Shown: piece after piece, positions 17,885 through 27,635 of the stretch | Position numbering within the stretch: position 1 is the first letter of the stretch | Layout of the letters: every line of letters begins with the position of its first letter | From: CBDFHV01 sp965247705 | GTDB taxonomy: Bacteria > Pseudomonadota > Alphaproteobacteria > Rhodospirillales > CAMCUA01 | Reading direction: 5' to 3' | Assembly (NCBI GenBank): GCA_965247705.1 | Contig: CBDFHV010000080.1 | Coordinates: 124,001 to 188,000, forward strand | DNA length: 64,000 bases | Notes under the pieces: generated by a model | Database searches by the model: none | The model's input: only the letters and a program-made list of their open reading frames with translations | Told to the model about the DNA's origin: nothing | Made by a program: the position numbers and the translations under genes

Positions 17885-19399
17885 ATGAAAGTCTGCCTGA
17901 TACGGCCATCCATCGTAATCCCGCGCAACAACCAGACCAGCATGTTCACGCCGCCCCTGGGGTTGGTTTACGTCGCCGGCAGCCTGCGCGACGCCGGCTT
18001 CGCGGTGCAGGTGATCGATGGCGTGGGTGAATCCCTGGACACCCGCCATCCGGCGGCCAACGACTGCTACATTTACGGCCTCTCTCCGGCGGAGATCGTC
18101 GACCGGATCGATGCCACGTCGCGGGTGATCGGGATCACCGCCGGGTTTTCCTTCGAATGGCCCTTCTGCCGCGACCTGATCGCCCGCATCCGCGAGCGAT
18201 TTCCCGACGCCCTGCTGGTCGGCGGCGGCGAGCACGTCACCGCCCTGCCGGCCGAAAGCGTCGGCGAGAGCGCCCTTGACCTGGCCGTCCTCGGCGAGGG
18301 CGAGGAGACGATTCTCGCGGTGGTGAAGCAGCTCGATGCCGGGACCTTCGATCCGGCGCCCATCGCCGGCATCGTCTACCGGAACGCCGACGGCGCGGTG
18401 GTCGTCAACGCCCGGCGGGACCGGATGCGGGCCATCGACGACATTCCCTGGCCCGCCTGGGACCTGATGCCGATCGAGAACTATCTGGAGCGGGGCTTCG
18501 GCTTCGGCGTCGACCGGGGCCGTTCCATGCCGGTGATGGCGAGCCGCGGCTGCCCCTATCAGTGCACCTTCTGCTCCAATCCCCAGATGTGGACCACCCG
18601 CTGGATCGCCCGCGACCCCGATCTGCTGCTGGACGAAATGGCCTACTACCAGGAACACTATGGGGTGGAGAACTTCGACTTTTACGACCTCACCGCCATC
18701 GTCAAAAAATCCTGGATCGTCGCCTTCTGTAACAAGATCAAGGAACGGGGCCTAACCTTTACCTGGCAACTTCCTTCCGGCACCCGGTCGGAAGACATCG
18801 ATGGGGAAGTGGCGGCTCTCTTGCACGAGTCCGGCTGCCGGAACCTCTCCTATTCGCCGGAGAGCGGGTCGCCCGGCGTGCTCGCGCGGATCAAGAAGAA
18901 GATCAAGACCCAGGCCGTCCTCGACTCGATCCGCGCCAGCACCCGAAACCGCATGAACGTCAAGTGCAACATCATCCTGGGCTTCCCGGGCGAGACCCTG
19001 AAGGAAGTCCTCGAGACCTATGGCTTCATCGCCCGCATGGCCGTCGCCGGCGCCTATGACCTGAGCGTCTGGGCCTTTTCCCCCTACCCGGGATCGGAAC
19101 TGTTCGATTTCGTGCGCCAGCGCGACGGCCTGCGCCTGGACGATACCTACTACGACGGCCTGCGGTCCTACGCCGACGCCTCGCGGACCATATCCTACAG
19201 CGAGAACTTCACGGACCGGCAGCTCAAGGTGCTGCGCTACATCGGACTATGCCTGTTCTACGGCACGTCCTGGCTGGTGCGCCCCTTCCGGCCGATCCAG
19301 ATCGTGATCAATCTGATGCGCGGACGCCAGGAATCCCGATCCGAAATGGCCCTCGCCAACCTGTTGCGGCGCCGGCACCTCTCCTCCGGCGCCGGTTGA
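17885..19399 (+). CDS. B12-binding-domain radical SAM protein
   Basis: This 504-residue protein has an N-terminal cobalamin-binding-type domain (residues about 1-150; PPLGLVYVAGSLRDAGF, ITAGFSFEWP, LVGGGEHVTALP). A radical SAM core follows, with the 4Fe-4S cysteines C223, C227 and C230 in RGCPYQCTFC. The B12 domain lacks an obvious DxHxxG histidine motif, so base-off binding may differ. Relatives methylate or rearrange lipids, antibiotics and cofactors, and the substrate here cannot be read. A GTG-started 613-residue membrane protein follows 16 bases later, suggesting a joint role in an envelope or lipid pathway. The ATG at 17885 follows GGAGGAG. Confidence 0.88.
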   Translation: MKVCLIRPSIVIPRNNQTSMFTPPLGLVYVAGSLRDAGFAVQVIDGVGESLDTRHPAANDCYIYGLSPAEIVDRIDATSRVIGITAGFSFEWPFCRDLIARIRERFPDALLVGGGEHVTALPAESVGESALDLAVLGEGEETILAVVKQLDAGTFDPAPIAGIVYRNADGAVVVNARRDRMRAIDDIPWPAWDLMPIENYLERGFGFGVDRGRSMPVMASRGCPYQCTFCSNPQMWTTRWIARDPDLLLDEMAYYQEHYGVENFDFYDLTAIVKKSWIVAFCNKIKERGLTFTWQLPSGTRSEDIDGEVAALLHESGCRNLSYSPESGSPGVLARIKKKIKTQAVLDSIRASTRNRMNVKCNIILGFPGETLKEVLETYGFIARMAVAGAYDLSVWAFSPYPGSELFDFVRQRDGLRLDDTYYDGLRSYADASRTISYSENFTDRQLKVLRYIGLCLFYGTSWLVRPFRPIQIVINLMRGRQESRSEMALANLLRRRHLSSGAG

Positions 19400-19415
19400 C
19401 CGCCGCGCCCCATCC

Positions 19416-21257
19416 GTGAGCGCTCACCTGAGCCTGTTTCTGGGCGGCGCCGATCAGGTCCGCGCCCTGCTGGCGGTCTTGGCCCTGTGGACGGGTCTCG
19501 CCGGCCTCGGCTGGCTGGCGGCCGGGCGCGGGCGCAGCCTCGAGGCGGCGCCCCTCCTTGGCTGGGCCGTGGTGGTGGTCGCGATGACCGTGCCGGCCGT
19601 GTTCCTGGCGGTCCCGTTCACCACGACCGGGCCAATCCTGGGCCTGATCGCCATGGCCTTCGTGGTCGTGGCGGTGGCGCGGGACCGTCCGTTATTCGCC
19701 GACGGCGCGGCGCGTGTGCTGGTGCTCGCCGCACCCATGCTGATGCTGACGGCGGCGCTTGCGGGCAGCCAATGGGACGAGTTCTCCCACTGGCTGCCGA
19801 CCATCCGCTTCCTCGGCGAATCCCACGATTTCCCCCGCGGCGGCGCCACCGGCGGCGCCTTTCCCGGCTATCCTTATGCCTGGCCCCTGCTGTCCTATCT
19901 GGGCAACCGCCTGGCCGGCGGCATGGTGGAAAGCCTGGGTCCGCTGCTGAACCTGCTGCTGCTGCTGAGCTTCGGCCTGGCGGCGGCGCGCATGGCCCTC
20001 GCCGGGGCCGGGCAGTCCGATACGGCGGTCAAGGGCTGGCGGACCGCCGGCCTGGCGGCGGCGGCGGCCACCCTTCTAAACCCCACTTTCGTCCAGAAGG
20101 TGGTGCTGACCTCCTACGCCGACACGTCTTCCGCGGTGGCCGTGGGCTTCGGCGTGGTCCTCGGCTGGTCGGCCCTCAATGCCCTGGCCGAGGGCGACCG
20201 CCGGCGGGCCCGGTCCCTGGCCTGGCAATACGGTCTAGTCACACTGGTCCTGGTCAACATCAAGCAGGCCAACCTGGTGCTGTTCGTCGTCATGAGCCTC
20301 GGTGTCGCCCTGGCGGGCCTGCGGGACCCGCGGGTACGTTTTCGGGACCTGCTGTCCCTGGTGCCGGCGGCGATCCTGCCCGCGGTGACGATCTACGCGG
20401 TCTGGCGCTACCACGTGCTGACGGCGCTGCTTCCCCGCTCGGAGGCGACCTTCCTGCCCTTCGAGTCTTGGAACCTCCATGTGATGCCGCAGATCCTGTG
20501 GCAGATGCTCGTGGTGCTGGCCAAGAAGGGCTACTACTTGGGCCTGATGGTCCTGGCGGCGGTGTTCGCCGTCCGCGGGCTGATCCGCTGCGATGGCCCC
20601 CTGGACCGTCTGGCCATCGTGGTCGGCGGCCTGTTCCTCGGCTACAACGCTTTCCTGTTTCTCATCTTCGTCAGCCAGTTCGGCGAGTACGACGCCCTGC
20701 GGGTGGCGTCCTACTGGCGTTACAACATGCACCTGGGCCTGGCGGGAGTGGCCTTCGGCGCCTTCGGGGCCGGGTGCCTGTGGCGGCGCTACCTGTCGGC
20801 GCGACGGCTGCCGGCATCGGTGGCCTGGGTGCCGGTGGCGCTGGTCCTCATCGGGCCATTCGTTTTCGCCAACAAGCTTCGCTTCGACCTGGAGCCCCAC
20901 AAGCCCCATTACCGGGCGGTGGCGGATTCGCTCCTCGGCACGTTTCCCGCCGGCGCCAAGCTGATGATCCTGGACCCCATGGGATCCGGCGAATCCATGG
21001 TGATCACCGCCTACCATCTTACCGACAGCGTCGCTTATGCGGGCTACGTGAGCGCCTACCACGACGTGCGGGCCGAAACCATTCGCGACCACATGGCGCG
21101 TCTGCGGCCGGACACCCTGCTGGTCCATTCGATGGCGCCGGGCGTGCGGACGGTCCTTGGACTGGAACTGGAAGAAAACCGGTCGTACCTGGTTCGCCAG
21201 ACCGAGGACGGTGGCTGGCGGGTGGTGCGCGACTGGCCCTATCCGCCGCGATCCTGA
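19416..21257 (+). CDS. Large multi-pass membrane protein of unknown function (GT-C-like)
   Basis: This 613-residue protein has about a dozen hydrophobic segments and a C-terminal soluble part of about 130 residues. The first loop contains GSQWDEFSHWLPTIRFLGE (near residues 112-130), an acidic loop after the first helices that recalls GT-C glycosyltransferases. I do not recognise the family with confidence. The start is GTG at 19416, 16 bases after the radical SAM gene. Its last 19 bases overlap the 3' end of the convergent dinG-type gene. The pairing with the radical SAM enzyme suggests a lipid or sugar modification pathway, but this is unproven. Confidence 0.7.
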   Translation: MSAHLSLFLGGADQVRALLAVLALWTGLAGLGWLAAGRGRSLEAAPLLGWAVVVVAMTVPAVFLAVPFTTTGPILGLIAMAFVVVAVARDRPLFADGAARVLVLAAPMLMLTAALAGSQWDEFSHWLPTIRFLGESHDFPRGGATGGAFPGYPYAWPLLSYLGNRLAGGMVESLGPLLNLLLLLSFGLAAARMALAGAGQSDTAVKGWRTAGLAAAAATLLNPTFVQKVVLTSYADTSSAVAVGFGVVLGWSALNALAEGDRRRARSLAWQYGLVTLVLVNIKQANLVLFVVMSLGVALAGLRDPRVRFRDLLSLVPAAILPAVTIYAVWRYHVLTALLPRSEATFLPFESWNLHVMPQILWQMLVVLAKKGYYLGLMVLAAVFAVRGLIRCDGPLDRLAIVVGGLFLGYNAFLFLIFVSQFGEYDALRVASYWRYNMHLGLAGVAFGAFGAGCLWRRYLSARRLPASVAWVPVALVLIGPFVFANKLRFDLEPHKPHYRAVADSLLGTFPAGAKLMILDPMGSGESMVITAYHLTDSVAYAGYVSAYHDVRAETIRDHMARLRPDTLLVHSMAPGVRTVLGLELEENRSYLVRQTEDGGWRVVRDWPYPPRS

Positions 21258-23995
21258 GCCAGGAAGGCACGGATCGCCGCCGCCGCCTCGGCCAGGCCCA
21301 CCCGCTCGATCGCCACGCCCTCGGGAAAGGCCCGGGTCAGGCGCGACGGCAGGGAACGGTCCAGCATCACGAACACGCCACGGTCCTCCGCTCTTCGTAC
21401 CAGCCGGCCGTAAGCCTGTTTCAGCCGCAGCCGCACCAGGGCCTCGTCATAGTCCCGGCCGCCGAATGCCTGGCGCCGGGCCTTGTGACGGATGTCGGGC
21501 CGCGGCCAGGGCACCCGATCGAAGACGATCAGGCGCAACGACCGGCCGGGCACGTCGACCCCGTCGCGCACCGCGTCGGTGCCCAGCAGGCAGGCGTTTT
21601 CCTCGGCCCGGAAGATGTCGATCAGGGTACCCGTATCCAGGGGGCTGATGTGCTGGGCCAGCAGGGAATAACCGGCTTGGTCCAGGGGGCCGGCGATGCG
21701 CTGGTGGACCGCCCGCAGACGGGCGATGGCGGTGAACAGGCCAAGCGCGCCGCCGCCAGCGGCCTCGAACAGCACCCGGTAGGCGGCGGCCACCCGATCG
21801 GCATCGTTGCGCCCCACGTCGCCGACCACGAACAGCCGCGTCTGGGCGGTGTAATCGAAGGGCGAGCGCACGGCCACCTTGACCGGCGGCGTGGGCAGAT
21901 GGCCCACACCCGTGCGCACGTCGCCGAACCGCCAGTCGTCCCCGCCATCCTCCTCAGCCCCACTACCGTCGTTCAAGGAGGCCGAGGTGATCAGCAGCCC
22001 GTGGGCGGACAACCCGATGGTCTCGACCAGGGGCCGCATGGGATCGATCCAATGGCGGTGGTATCCGACGTCCACGTCGCGGCCGTCCTGGCGAACGACG
22101 CCGAACCAGTCGACGAAGTCTTCCGGCGTCCCCTCGTCGATGGCCCGCAGCATGGCCCGCCAGGCGGCGATGGGCTGCACGCCGCGCCGGTCCAACGCCC
22201 GCAGGGTTGACTCCGTCCGGTTGCGCGTCGCCGTGTCGAGGCTTTCCGCCTCGTCGTCGAGAAGCTTCGCCAGGGCCGCGGTCAGGCCGGCCAGGGGTTT
22301 GGCGAGGGCGCCCAGGGCCTCGTCCAGGAGGGCCGCGGCTTCCAACAGCCCGGACACGGTCGGCCCCGGTTCGCACTCCAAGTCGTAGCCGGAACGGGCG
22401 TCGGACGCCCGGGCGTAGACCTGCTGGCGGATCAGGGTGAGGACGGATTCCGTGGCCCCCACCGGCATGCCGCCGGCGAGCCGTTGCTGCCACCCGGGCC
22501 CGGGCAGCAGGCGGCAGGCCGCCAGCACCCCGTCGAGGGCGGCGGCCAGATCGTCGCTGGCGCCGGCCAGATCGCCGATCCGGTCCTTCAGCCCCCGGGA
22601 GCGGGACCGCCGGCGGCCCTCCGCCCCGAGGAGCCAGCGGCGCAGCTCCGCCGTCTCCTGGCCCGTGAGGTGGGCGGAGAAGGCGTTGTCGGCGGCCTCG
22701 AACAGGTGGTGGCCCTCGTCGAACACGTAGCGGGTCGGCAGCCCCGCCTCGTCGCCCCCGATGGCCGCCTGGATCAGCACCAGGGCGTGGTTGGCGACCA
22801 CGATCTCGGCCCGGCGGGCGCGGCGCACCGAGCGTTCGATGAAGCATTTGCGGTAGTGGGTGCAGGCCGCGTAGATGCATTCGCCTCGGGAGTCGGTGAG
22901 GTCCGTGGTCGCGGCGCGGCCCAGCAAGTCCACCAGCCAGCCGGGGAAATCCCCGCCCACCATGTCCCCGTCCCGGCTGGCCAACGCCCAGCGGGCGATC
23001 AGGCCGAGGGCCACTCCGTCGGCGGGGGCAAGGGTGGCCAGACGGTTGACCGCTTCCTCCAGGTTGAGGAGGCAGAGGTAGTTCTCGCGCCCCTTGCGGA
23101 CGACCACACGGCGGATCTTGTCGTCCCGCTTGGGGAACACCCGGTCCAGCTCGCCGTCGAGCTGACGCTGAAGGTTGCGGGTATAGGTGCTGATCCAGAC
23201 CGTGCCCTTGTTCTTGCGCGCCCATACGTGGGCCGGCGCCAGGTAGCCCAGCGTCTTGCCGACCCCGGTGCCGGCCTCGGCGATGACCACCCGGGGCTCG
23301 CCGTCCCGCTCCCGGGGGGCGAAGGCGCCGGCCGCGGCCTCGGCGTAAGTCCGCTGCTGGGGGCGGTCCTCGGCGTCGGCGTCCAGAAGCTGGACCAGGC
23401 GGGCCCGCGCCTCCACCCTCTCGACCGGCAGGCTGTCCGGCGGCGGAGACGGCCCCCGCTCCTCCCACTCGCGGAGCCGCAGCCACGGCCGCAAGCCCGT
23501 GGCCGCCTCCCCGGACGGCATATCCCCGGCCACGCCAAGGGCCCCCAGCACCGCCGGCGCCCAGTGCCAGCCGGCCCGGCCCATGGCCCAGGCGATGCGC
23601 CGGGCATCCCGGTCCGCCTCGCCGCCGGAGAGGCGCTCCAGCAGCGCGCGGCCGATGTGGTGGAGACCTGTTGCTTCCTCGTCCAAGGTGGCGGCAAGGG
23701 GCAGGCCCAGGACCGCCGCCAGACCCCGCGGCGTCGGCAGGCAAAACCGCGCCGGCAGGACGAAGGCGAACAGCTCCAGCAGGTCCAGGGCCGGAAAGGG
23801 TGCCGTGCCCAGCCGCCGGGCCGTCGCCCGGGCGTGACAGACCAGGGGCGGCTGGAGCGAGCCCAGCCGCCCGAGCGCTTCCTCGAGGGGCATGACCTCG
23901 GCCGGCCCGTCGGGCGGCGCGAGGGCCGCTTCCCGATAGCCGGCCACAAGGGCGGGCGTCGAAGGAATTGCCGGGGGCGGCGATGAGGTCGTCAT
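21239..23995 (-). CDS. DinG/XPD-type ATP-dependent DNA helicase
   Basis: This 918-residue superfamily 2 helicase resembles DinG and YoaA. Walker A is EAGTGVGKTLGYL, about residue 240. The likely iron-sulphur cysteines appear in ECIYAACTHYRKCF, about residue 380. The DEAH-type box appears as FDEGHHLFEAAD, about residue 421. The C-terminal helicase part ends with the QAYGRLVRRAEDRGVF motif VI region. The N-terminal 200 residues before Walker A are an extra region of unknown role, longer than in E. coli DinG (about 716 residues in all). It probably acts in replication-transcription conflict repair or R-loop removal. The ATG at 23995 is chosen as the only start giving the full frame. Confidence 0.9.
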   Translation of the reverse strand: MTTSSPPPAIPSTPALVAGYREAALAPPDGPAEVMPLEEALGRLGSLQPPLVCHARATARRLGTAPFPALDLLELFAFVLPARFCLPTPRGLAAVLGLPLAATLDEEATGLHHIGRALLERLSGGEADRDARRIAWAMGRAGWHWAPAVLGALGVAGDMPSGEAATGLRPWLRLREWEERGPSPPPDSLPVERVEARARLVQLLDADAEDRPQQRTYAEAAAGAFAPRERDGEPRVVIAEAGTGVGKTLGYLAPAHVWARKNKGTVWISTYTRNLQRQLDGELDRVFPKRDDKIRRVVVRKGRENYLCLLNLEEAVNRLATLAPADGVALGLIARWALASRDGDMVGGDFPGWLVDLLGRAATTDLTDSRGECIYAACTHYRKCFIERSVRRARRAEIVVANHALVLIQAAIGGDEAGLPTRYVFDEGHHLFEAADNAFSAHLTGQETAELRRWLLGAEGRRRSRSRGLKDRIGDLAGASDDLAAALDGVLAACRLLPGPGWQQRLAGGMPVGATESVLTLIRQQVYARASDARSGYDLECEPGPTVSGLLEAAALLDEALGALAKPLAGLTAALAKLLDDEAESLDTATRNRTESTLRALDRRGVQPIAAWRAMLRAIDEGTPEDFVDWFGVVRQDGRDVDVGYHRHWIDPMRPLVETIGLSAHGLLITSASLNDGSGAEEDGGDDWRFGDVRTGVGHLPTPPVKVAVRSPFDYTAQTRLFVVGDVGRNDADRVAAAYRVLFEAAGGGALGLFTAIARLRAVHQRIAGPLDQAGYSLLAQHISPLDTGTLIDIFRAEENACLLGTDAVRDGVDVPGRSLRLIVFDRVPWPRPDIRHKARRQAFGGRDYDEALVRLRLKQAYGRLVRRAEDRGVFVMLDRSLPSRLTRAFPEGVAIERVGLAEAAAAIRAFLAQDRGG

Positions 23996-24067
23996 GGCCG
24001 GATCATACCGGCCGGCCCCGGCGGGGGCGACGGGATCAGGCGACGGCCGAGCTTGCGACGCCCCGGC

Positions 24068-24652
24068 TCACGCTCCCGGCCGCCATTCGGTGACCACGTC
24101 GGTGTAGTCGGGGCGGACCCGCTCCTTCGGTGCCTCGGCCGCCGTGCCGATGTGGATGAATCCGGCGATGCGGTCGCTGGGCTCGAGGCCAATAGTGGTC
24201 TTTACCCGGTCGTGGTAGCCGCACCATTCGGTTATCCAGTTGGCGACGAAACCGCTGGCGTGGACGGCGATGAGCAGATTTTGACAGGCCGCCCCGGCGG
24301 ACAGCACCTGCTCCCACTCGGGGATCGCGTGGCCGGTTGTAACCCGCGAGGCCACCGCCACCACCACCGGGGCGCGGACAAAGCGGCCCCGCTCATAGGC
24401 GACGTCGTCTTCCGTCGCTTGCGGGTGCTCGGCCCGGAAGATGTCGCTTACCACAACGCCAAGGCGCTGCCGGGCGTCGCCGCGGATGACGACGAACCGC
24501 CAGGGTCCCAGCTTGCCGTGATCGGGCACCCGCAGGCCTGCCCTGAGGATGGTCTCCAGGGTGGCGTCGCCGGGACCGGGACCGGTTATCTTGCCGACCG
24601 TCACCGACCGCCGCGATAACAGGAAGTCCAGCACCGCTCCGTTGCCGCTCAT
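24068..24652 (-). CDS. Nitroreductase-family FMN oxidoreductase (YdjA-like)
   Basis: This 194-residue single-domain nitroreductase begins with FLLSRRSVTVGKI (an FMN-phosphate-binding RRS motif). The region GLRVPDHGKLGPWRFVVI is typical of the YdjA/TdsD subfamily of short NAD(P)H nitroreductases. The frame is open to 24712, but the ATG at 24652 has GGAGG 7 bases before it. It is cytoplasmic and probably dimeric; the substrate is unknown. It is a separate unit, divergent from the dioxygenase gene. Confidence 0.88.
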   Translation of the reverse strand: MSGNGAVLDFLLSRRSVTVGKITGPGPGDATLETILRAGLRVPDHGKLGPWRFVVIRGDARQRLGVVVSDIFRAEHPQATEDDVAYERGRFVRAPVVVAVASRVTTGHAIPEWEQVLSAGAACQNLLIAVHASGFVANWITEWCGYHDRVKTTIGLEPSDRIAGFIHIGTAAEAPKERVRPDYTDVVTEWRPGA

Positions 24653-24802
24653 CGAGTTTCCTCCGTCCCGCGCTTGTTCACGATAGGTAGCGGCGCCAGG
24701 CGCCGGTGACAAGGCCGGCCGTCTTGACGGGGCTTGCCCCGATGTTGAACAACTCCTCGCCAGGGGCGCCGCACGGCGGCGGCCGGGACGGGGAGGCCGC
24801 CC

Positions 24803-25630
24803 ATGCTGACGATCGACAGGCTATCGGGGGCCCTCGGCGCCGAGATCGGCGGCGTCGACCTGACCCAGCCCCTGGACGACACCATGGTGGCGGCGATACG
24901 CCGGGCCTTCCTCGACCACCAGGTCATCTTCTTCCGCGACCAGAATCCGACGCCGCAACAGTTCCTCGACTTCGCCGGGCGCTTCGGCCAGGTGATGGCC
25001 TACCCGTTCGTGCGCGGCCTGGAGGACCATCCCCTGATCACGCCGGTGATCAAGCGGGAGGCGGATGTGGTCAACTTCGGGGGAGTCTGGCATTCCGACA
25101 CCACCTATCTGCAAGAGCCGCCCCTGGGCACCATGCTGCTGGCCCGCGAGGTGCCCGCGTACGGCGGCGACACCCTGTTCGCCAACATGGCCCTGGCTTA
25201 CGAGTGCCTGTCAGGCGGGCTCAAGCGAGTCCTCGAGGAGCTCCACGCGGTCAGCAGTTCGGCCAAGGCGGACGTCAGCCGCACCCGGGAAGACAGCATC
25301 CGCGACCACCCCGGCACCAACGCGGACGGGGTTTTCGAAGCCACCCACCCGGTGGTCCGCACCCATCCGGAAACCGGCGCCCGCGGCCTCTACGTCAACC
25401 TGGCCCACAGTGTCCGCTTCGAGAACATGACCGACGACGAAAGCGCGCCCCTTCTGGACTACCTGTTCCGCCACCAGGTGCGGCCCGAGTTCACCTGCCG
25501 TTTCCGCTGGCGGCCCGGCTCGCTGGCCTTCTGGGACAACCGCTGCACCCAGCACCTGCCGATCAACGACTACCACGGCTTCCGCCGGGTGATGCACCGC
25601 ATCACCCTGGTCGGCGACCGGCCGCGGTAG
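24803..25630 (+). CDS. TauD/TfdA-family Fe(II)/2-oxoglutarate dioxygenase
   Basis: This 275-residue enzyme has the facial triad H97-x-D99 (VWHSDTTY) with the distal histidine H265 (RVMHRITLVGD), where the following arginine region binds 2-oxoglutarate. The N-terminus GALGAEIGGVDLTQPLDD is typical of taurine and alkylsulfonate dioxygenases. It would hydroxylate a sulfonate, sulfate ester or related substrate to release the acid group; the exact substrate is not evident. No transport genes sit next to it. The ATG at 24803 follows GGGGAGG. Confidence 0.92.
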   Translation: MLTIDRLSGALGAEIGGVDLTQPLDDTMVAAIRRAFLDHQVIFFRDQNPTPQQFLDFAGRFGQVMAYPFVRGLEDHPLITPVIKREADVVNFGGVWHSDTTYLQEPPLGTMLLAREVPAYGGDTLFANMALAYECLSGGLKRVLEELHAVSSSAKADVSRTREDSIRDHPGTNADGVFEATHPVVRTHPETGARGLYVNLAHSVRFENMTDDESAPLLDYLFRHQVRPEFTCRFRWRPGSLAFWDNRCTQHLPINDYHGFRRVMHRITLVGDRPR

Positions 25631-25644
25631 TCGCCGGCGGACGA

Positions 25645-25899
25645 TCAGGATCGCCAAAACGGCTTTTCCGCCTCCTTGCGGGCGGCGTCGGCGGACAGGC
25701 CAATGTCCCGCAGATTCCGGTGGTCCAGGGTGGCGAGGTGATGTCGCTCGCGCGCCCGGGCCCGCCACAGGGCCACAATGCCGGCCACGATGCCGGCCAC
25801 GCCGCCCATGGCGTACCTCGGTCCGGATCGACGACCCGCCTCGCGGGCCGGAAACTTCACAAAAACGTTGTCGGGGAAAATTGTTCGAAACGCGGCCAT
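25645..25899 (-). CDS. DUF1127-family small protein
   Basis: This 84-residue protein has a hydrophobic segment (MGGVAGIVAGIVALW, residues 31-45). A C-terminal DUF1127 motif follows (ERHHLATLDHRNLRDIGLSADAARKEAEKPFW). Short DUF1127 proteins in alphaproteobacteria have been tied to RNA turnover and to phosphate or stress responses. This one has a longer N-terminus than the 45-50-residue type. It is convergent with the dioxygenase gene (14-base gap). Confidence 0.85.
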   Translation of the reverse strand: MAAFRTIFPDNVFVKFPAREAGRRSGPRYAMGGVAGIVAGIVALWRARARERHHLATLDHRNLRDIGLSADAARKEAEKPFWRS

Positions 25900-25969
25900 G
25901 ACAGCCCCCTTCCCTTAAAGGTTTGGGGGCAACGCTTGGCCGGCGATCGACTGACGGGGCGGTTGCCTA

Positions 25970-27635
25970 AGGCCCCGAACGAATACCATGTAGGGCGCCT
26001 CGCGCCCGATGACAAGGACCAGAAGTGAAATTGTGCCGATCAGCCGCCCGGTTCGGCCATGGGCTGGGTCCATTCGACGCCGGCTCTGCGGGCGAGGGCC
26101 GAGGGCTTTTCGAATATGGCCTTGAAACCGATGGTTTCGCCCGCCACCAGTTCAGGCTTCAGCGGCGCAATGATCGCCTCTTGGAGCATCTCAGAACGAG
26201 AGTCCCTCAGGCTCACCAGGATCATCGGCACGGTCAGGGGCACGTCGGTCAAGTTGACGATGCTACCGCGCACCCCTACCACGTTGGCGCCGTCCACCTT
26301 TTCCCACTCGGTTTTGGTGCCGCGGAAATCGAGGCCGGCCCCGAGCGCCGAGACTCCGAAGCCGACCAGGGCATAGACCGAATTGGCTCTCGGCCACTTG
26401 GCGACCACCTGCTCGCGGTCGACGATCAGTCCGCCGACGATGCTGCCGATCACCAACACGGTGATGAGCGCGATTACCCAAGGCCGGCCCAGGCCGCTCT
26501 CCTCGTGCATGGATTCGTGGACGGGGAAGACCTGCGAAATAGGCTCGGGCTCGGGGAGATCTTCCGGTTCCTCGAAATCCTCGGCACGGAAGAAGGATTC
26601 CAGAGATTTCGGCTCGGCAAACATGGAATCGAGCTCATTCTCGGAAAGGGACGGACCCTCGTCCTCCGCCTGAGCGCCCCGTGTTTGAGCTTCGGCGTCG
26701 GCCCGCTCGGCGGCGGTCATGGTCTCCTCCGCTTCCGGTTCGGGCGCCAATTCCGAGGGCAACGTCTAGCAGATGAGCGATTAACGCGGCGGTTGCGTGG
26801 GGACCCGAACGATCAACATTTAGGGCTTGTCGCGCCCCTTGGCAAGGAGCGAAGACGGATCGGAGCCGATCAGCCGCCCGGTTCGGCCATGGGCTGGGTA
26901 AACTCGGCGCCGGCACTGCGGGCGAGGGGCGAGGGCTTTTTGAATATGGCCTTGAAACCGATGGTTTCGCCCGCCACCAGTTCGGGTTTCAGGGGCGCAA
27001 TGATCGCCTCTTGGAGCATCTCAGAACGAGAGTCCCTCAGGCTCACCAGGATCATCGGCACGGTCAGGGGCACGTCGGTCAAGTTGACGATGCTACCGCG
27101 TACCACCACCACGTCGGCGCCGTCCACCGTTTCCCACTCGGTTTTGGTGCCGCGGAAATCGAGGCCGTCCCCGAGCGCCGAGACCCCGAAGCCGACCAGG
27201 GCATAGACCGAATTGGCCCCCGGCCACAGGTCGACCACCTGTTTGCGGGCGACGATCAGCCCGCCGACGATGCCGCCGATCGCCAGCACCGCGATAAGCG
27301 CGATGACCCAGGGTCGGCCCAGGTGGCGTTCCTCGCGCATGGATTCGGGGACGGTGAAGACCTGGGGAATGGGTTCGGGCTCGGGGATGTCTTCCGGTTC
27401 CTCGAAGTCCTCGAGTTCCTCGACCTCTTCCTCATCCCCATCGGCGTAAGACGCCATCGCCTCCGGCTCGGCGAACATGGAGTCGAGTTCTTCCTGGGAC
27501 AGGGAAGGGCCCTCTTCCTCCGCCGCCTCGGGACCTGGCGTCTGAGACTCAGCGATAACCTCGGCGGCCGCCCGCTCGGCGGCGGTCATGGGCTCGTCGG
27601 CTTCCGGTTCGGGCTCGGGCGCCGGTTCCGGAGGG
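25970..27635. repeat. Tandem duplication of a DUF3426 gene segment
   Basis: About 25970-26760 and 26805-27635 are two head-to-tail copies of the same DNA. They run from the intergenic tail (AGGGC...GTCGC-type text), through the 3' end of the coding region, up to the acidic linker. The best stretch, 26163-26263 against 26993-27093, is nearly identical. The proximal copy keeps the whole gene and the distal one lacks the zinc ribbon. Recombination between them could delete one copy. Confidence 0.8.
26040..26762 (-). pseudogene. Truncated duplicate of the zinc-ribbon/DUF3426 protein
   Basis: This 240-codon frame repeats the C-terminal three quarters of the neighbouring protein. It has the acidic linker, one membrane helix (WVIALITVLVIGSIVGGLIV), and the DUF3426 domain ending in the same TQPMAEPGG tail. 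The N-terminal zinc ribbon (CPAC/CGEC) is missing, and the only early start is a TTG without a clear ribosome site. The frame is fully open, so a functional shorter paralogue is possible. A partial tandem duplication is the simplest origin. If made, it would be an inner-membrane protein with its C-terminus outside. Confidence 0.6.

Noticed and set aside
19487..22210. 907-codon plus-strand frame across the membrane gene and the dinG-type gene
   Set aside because: It is a frame-shifted shadow with extreme Gly/Pro/Arg content. The real genes are in other frames and converge here.
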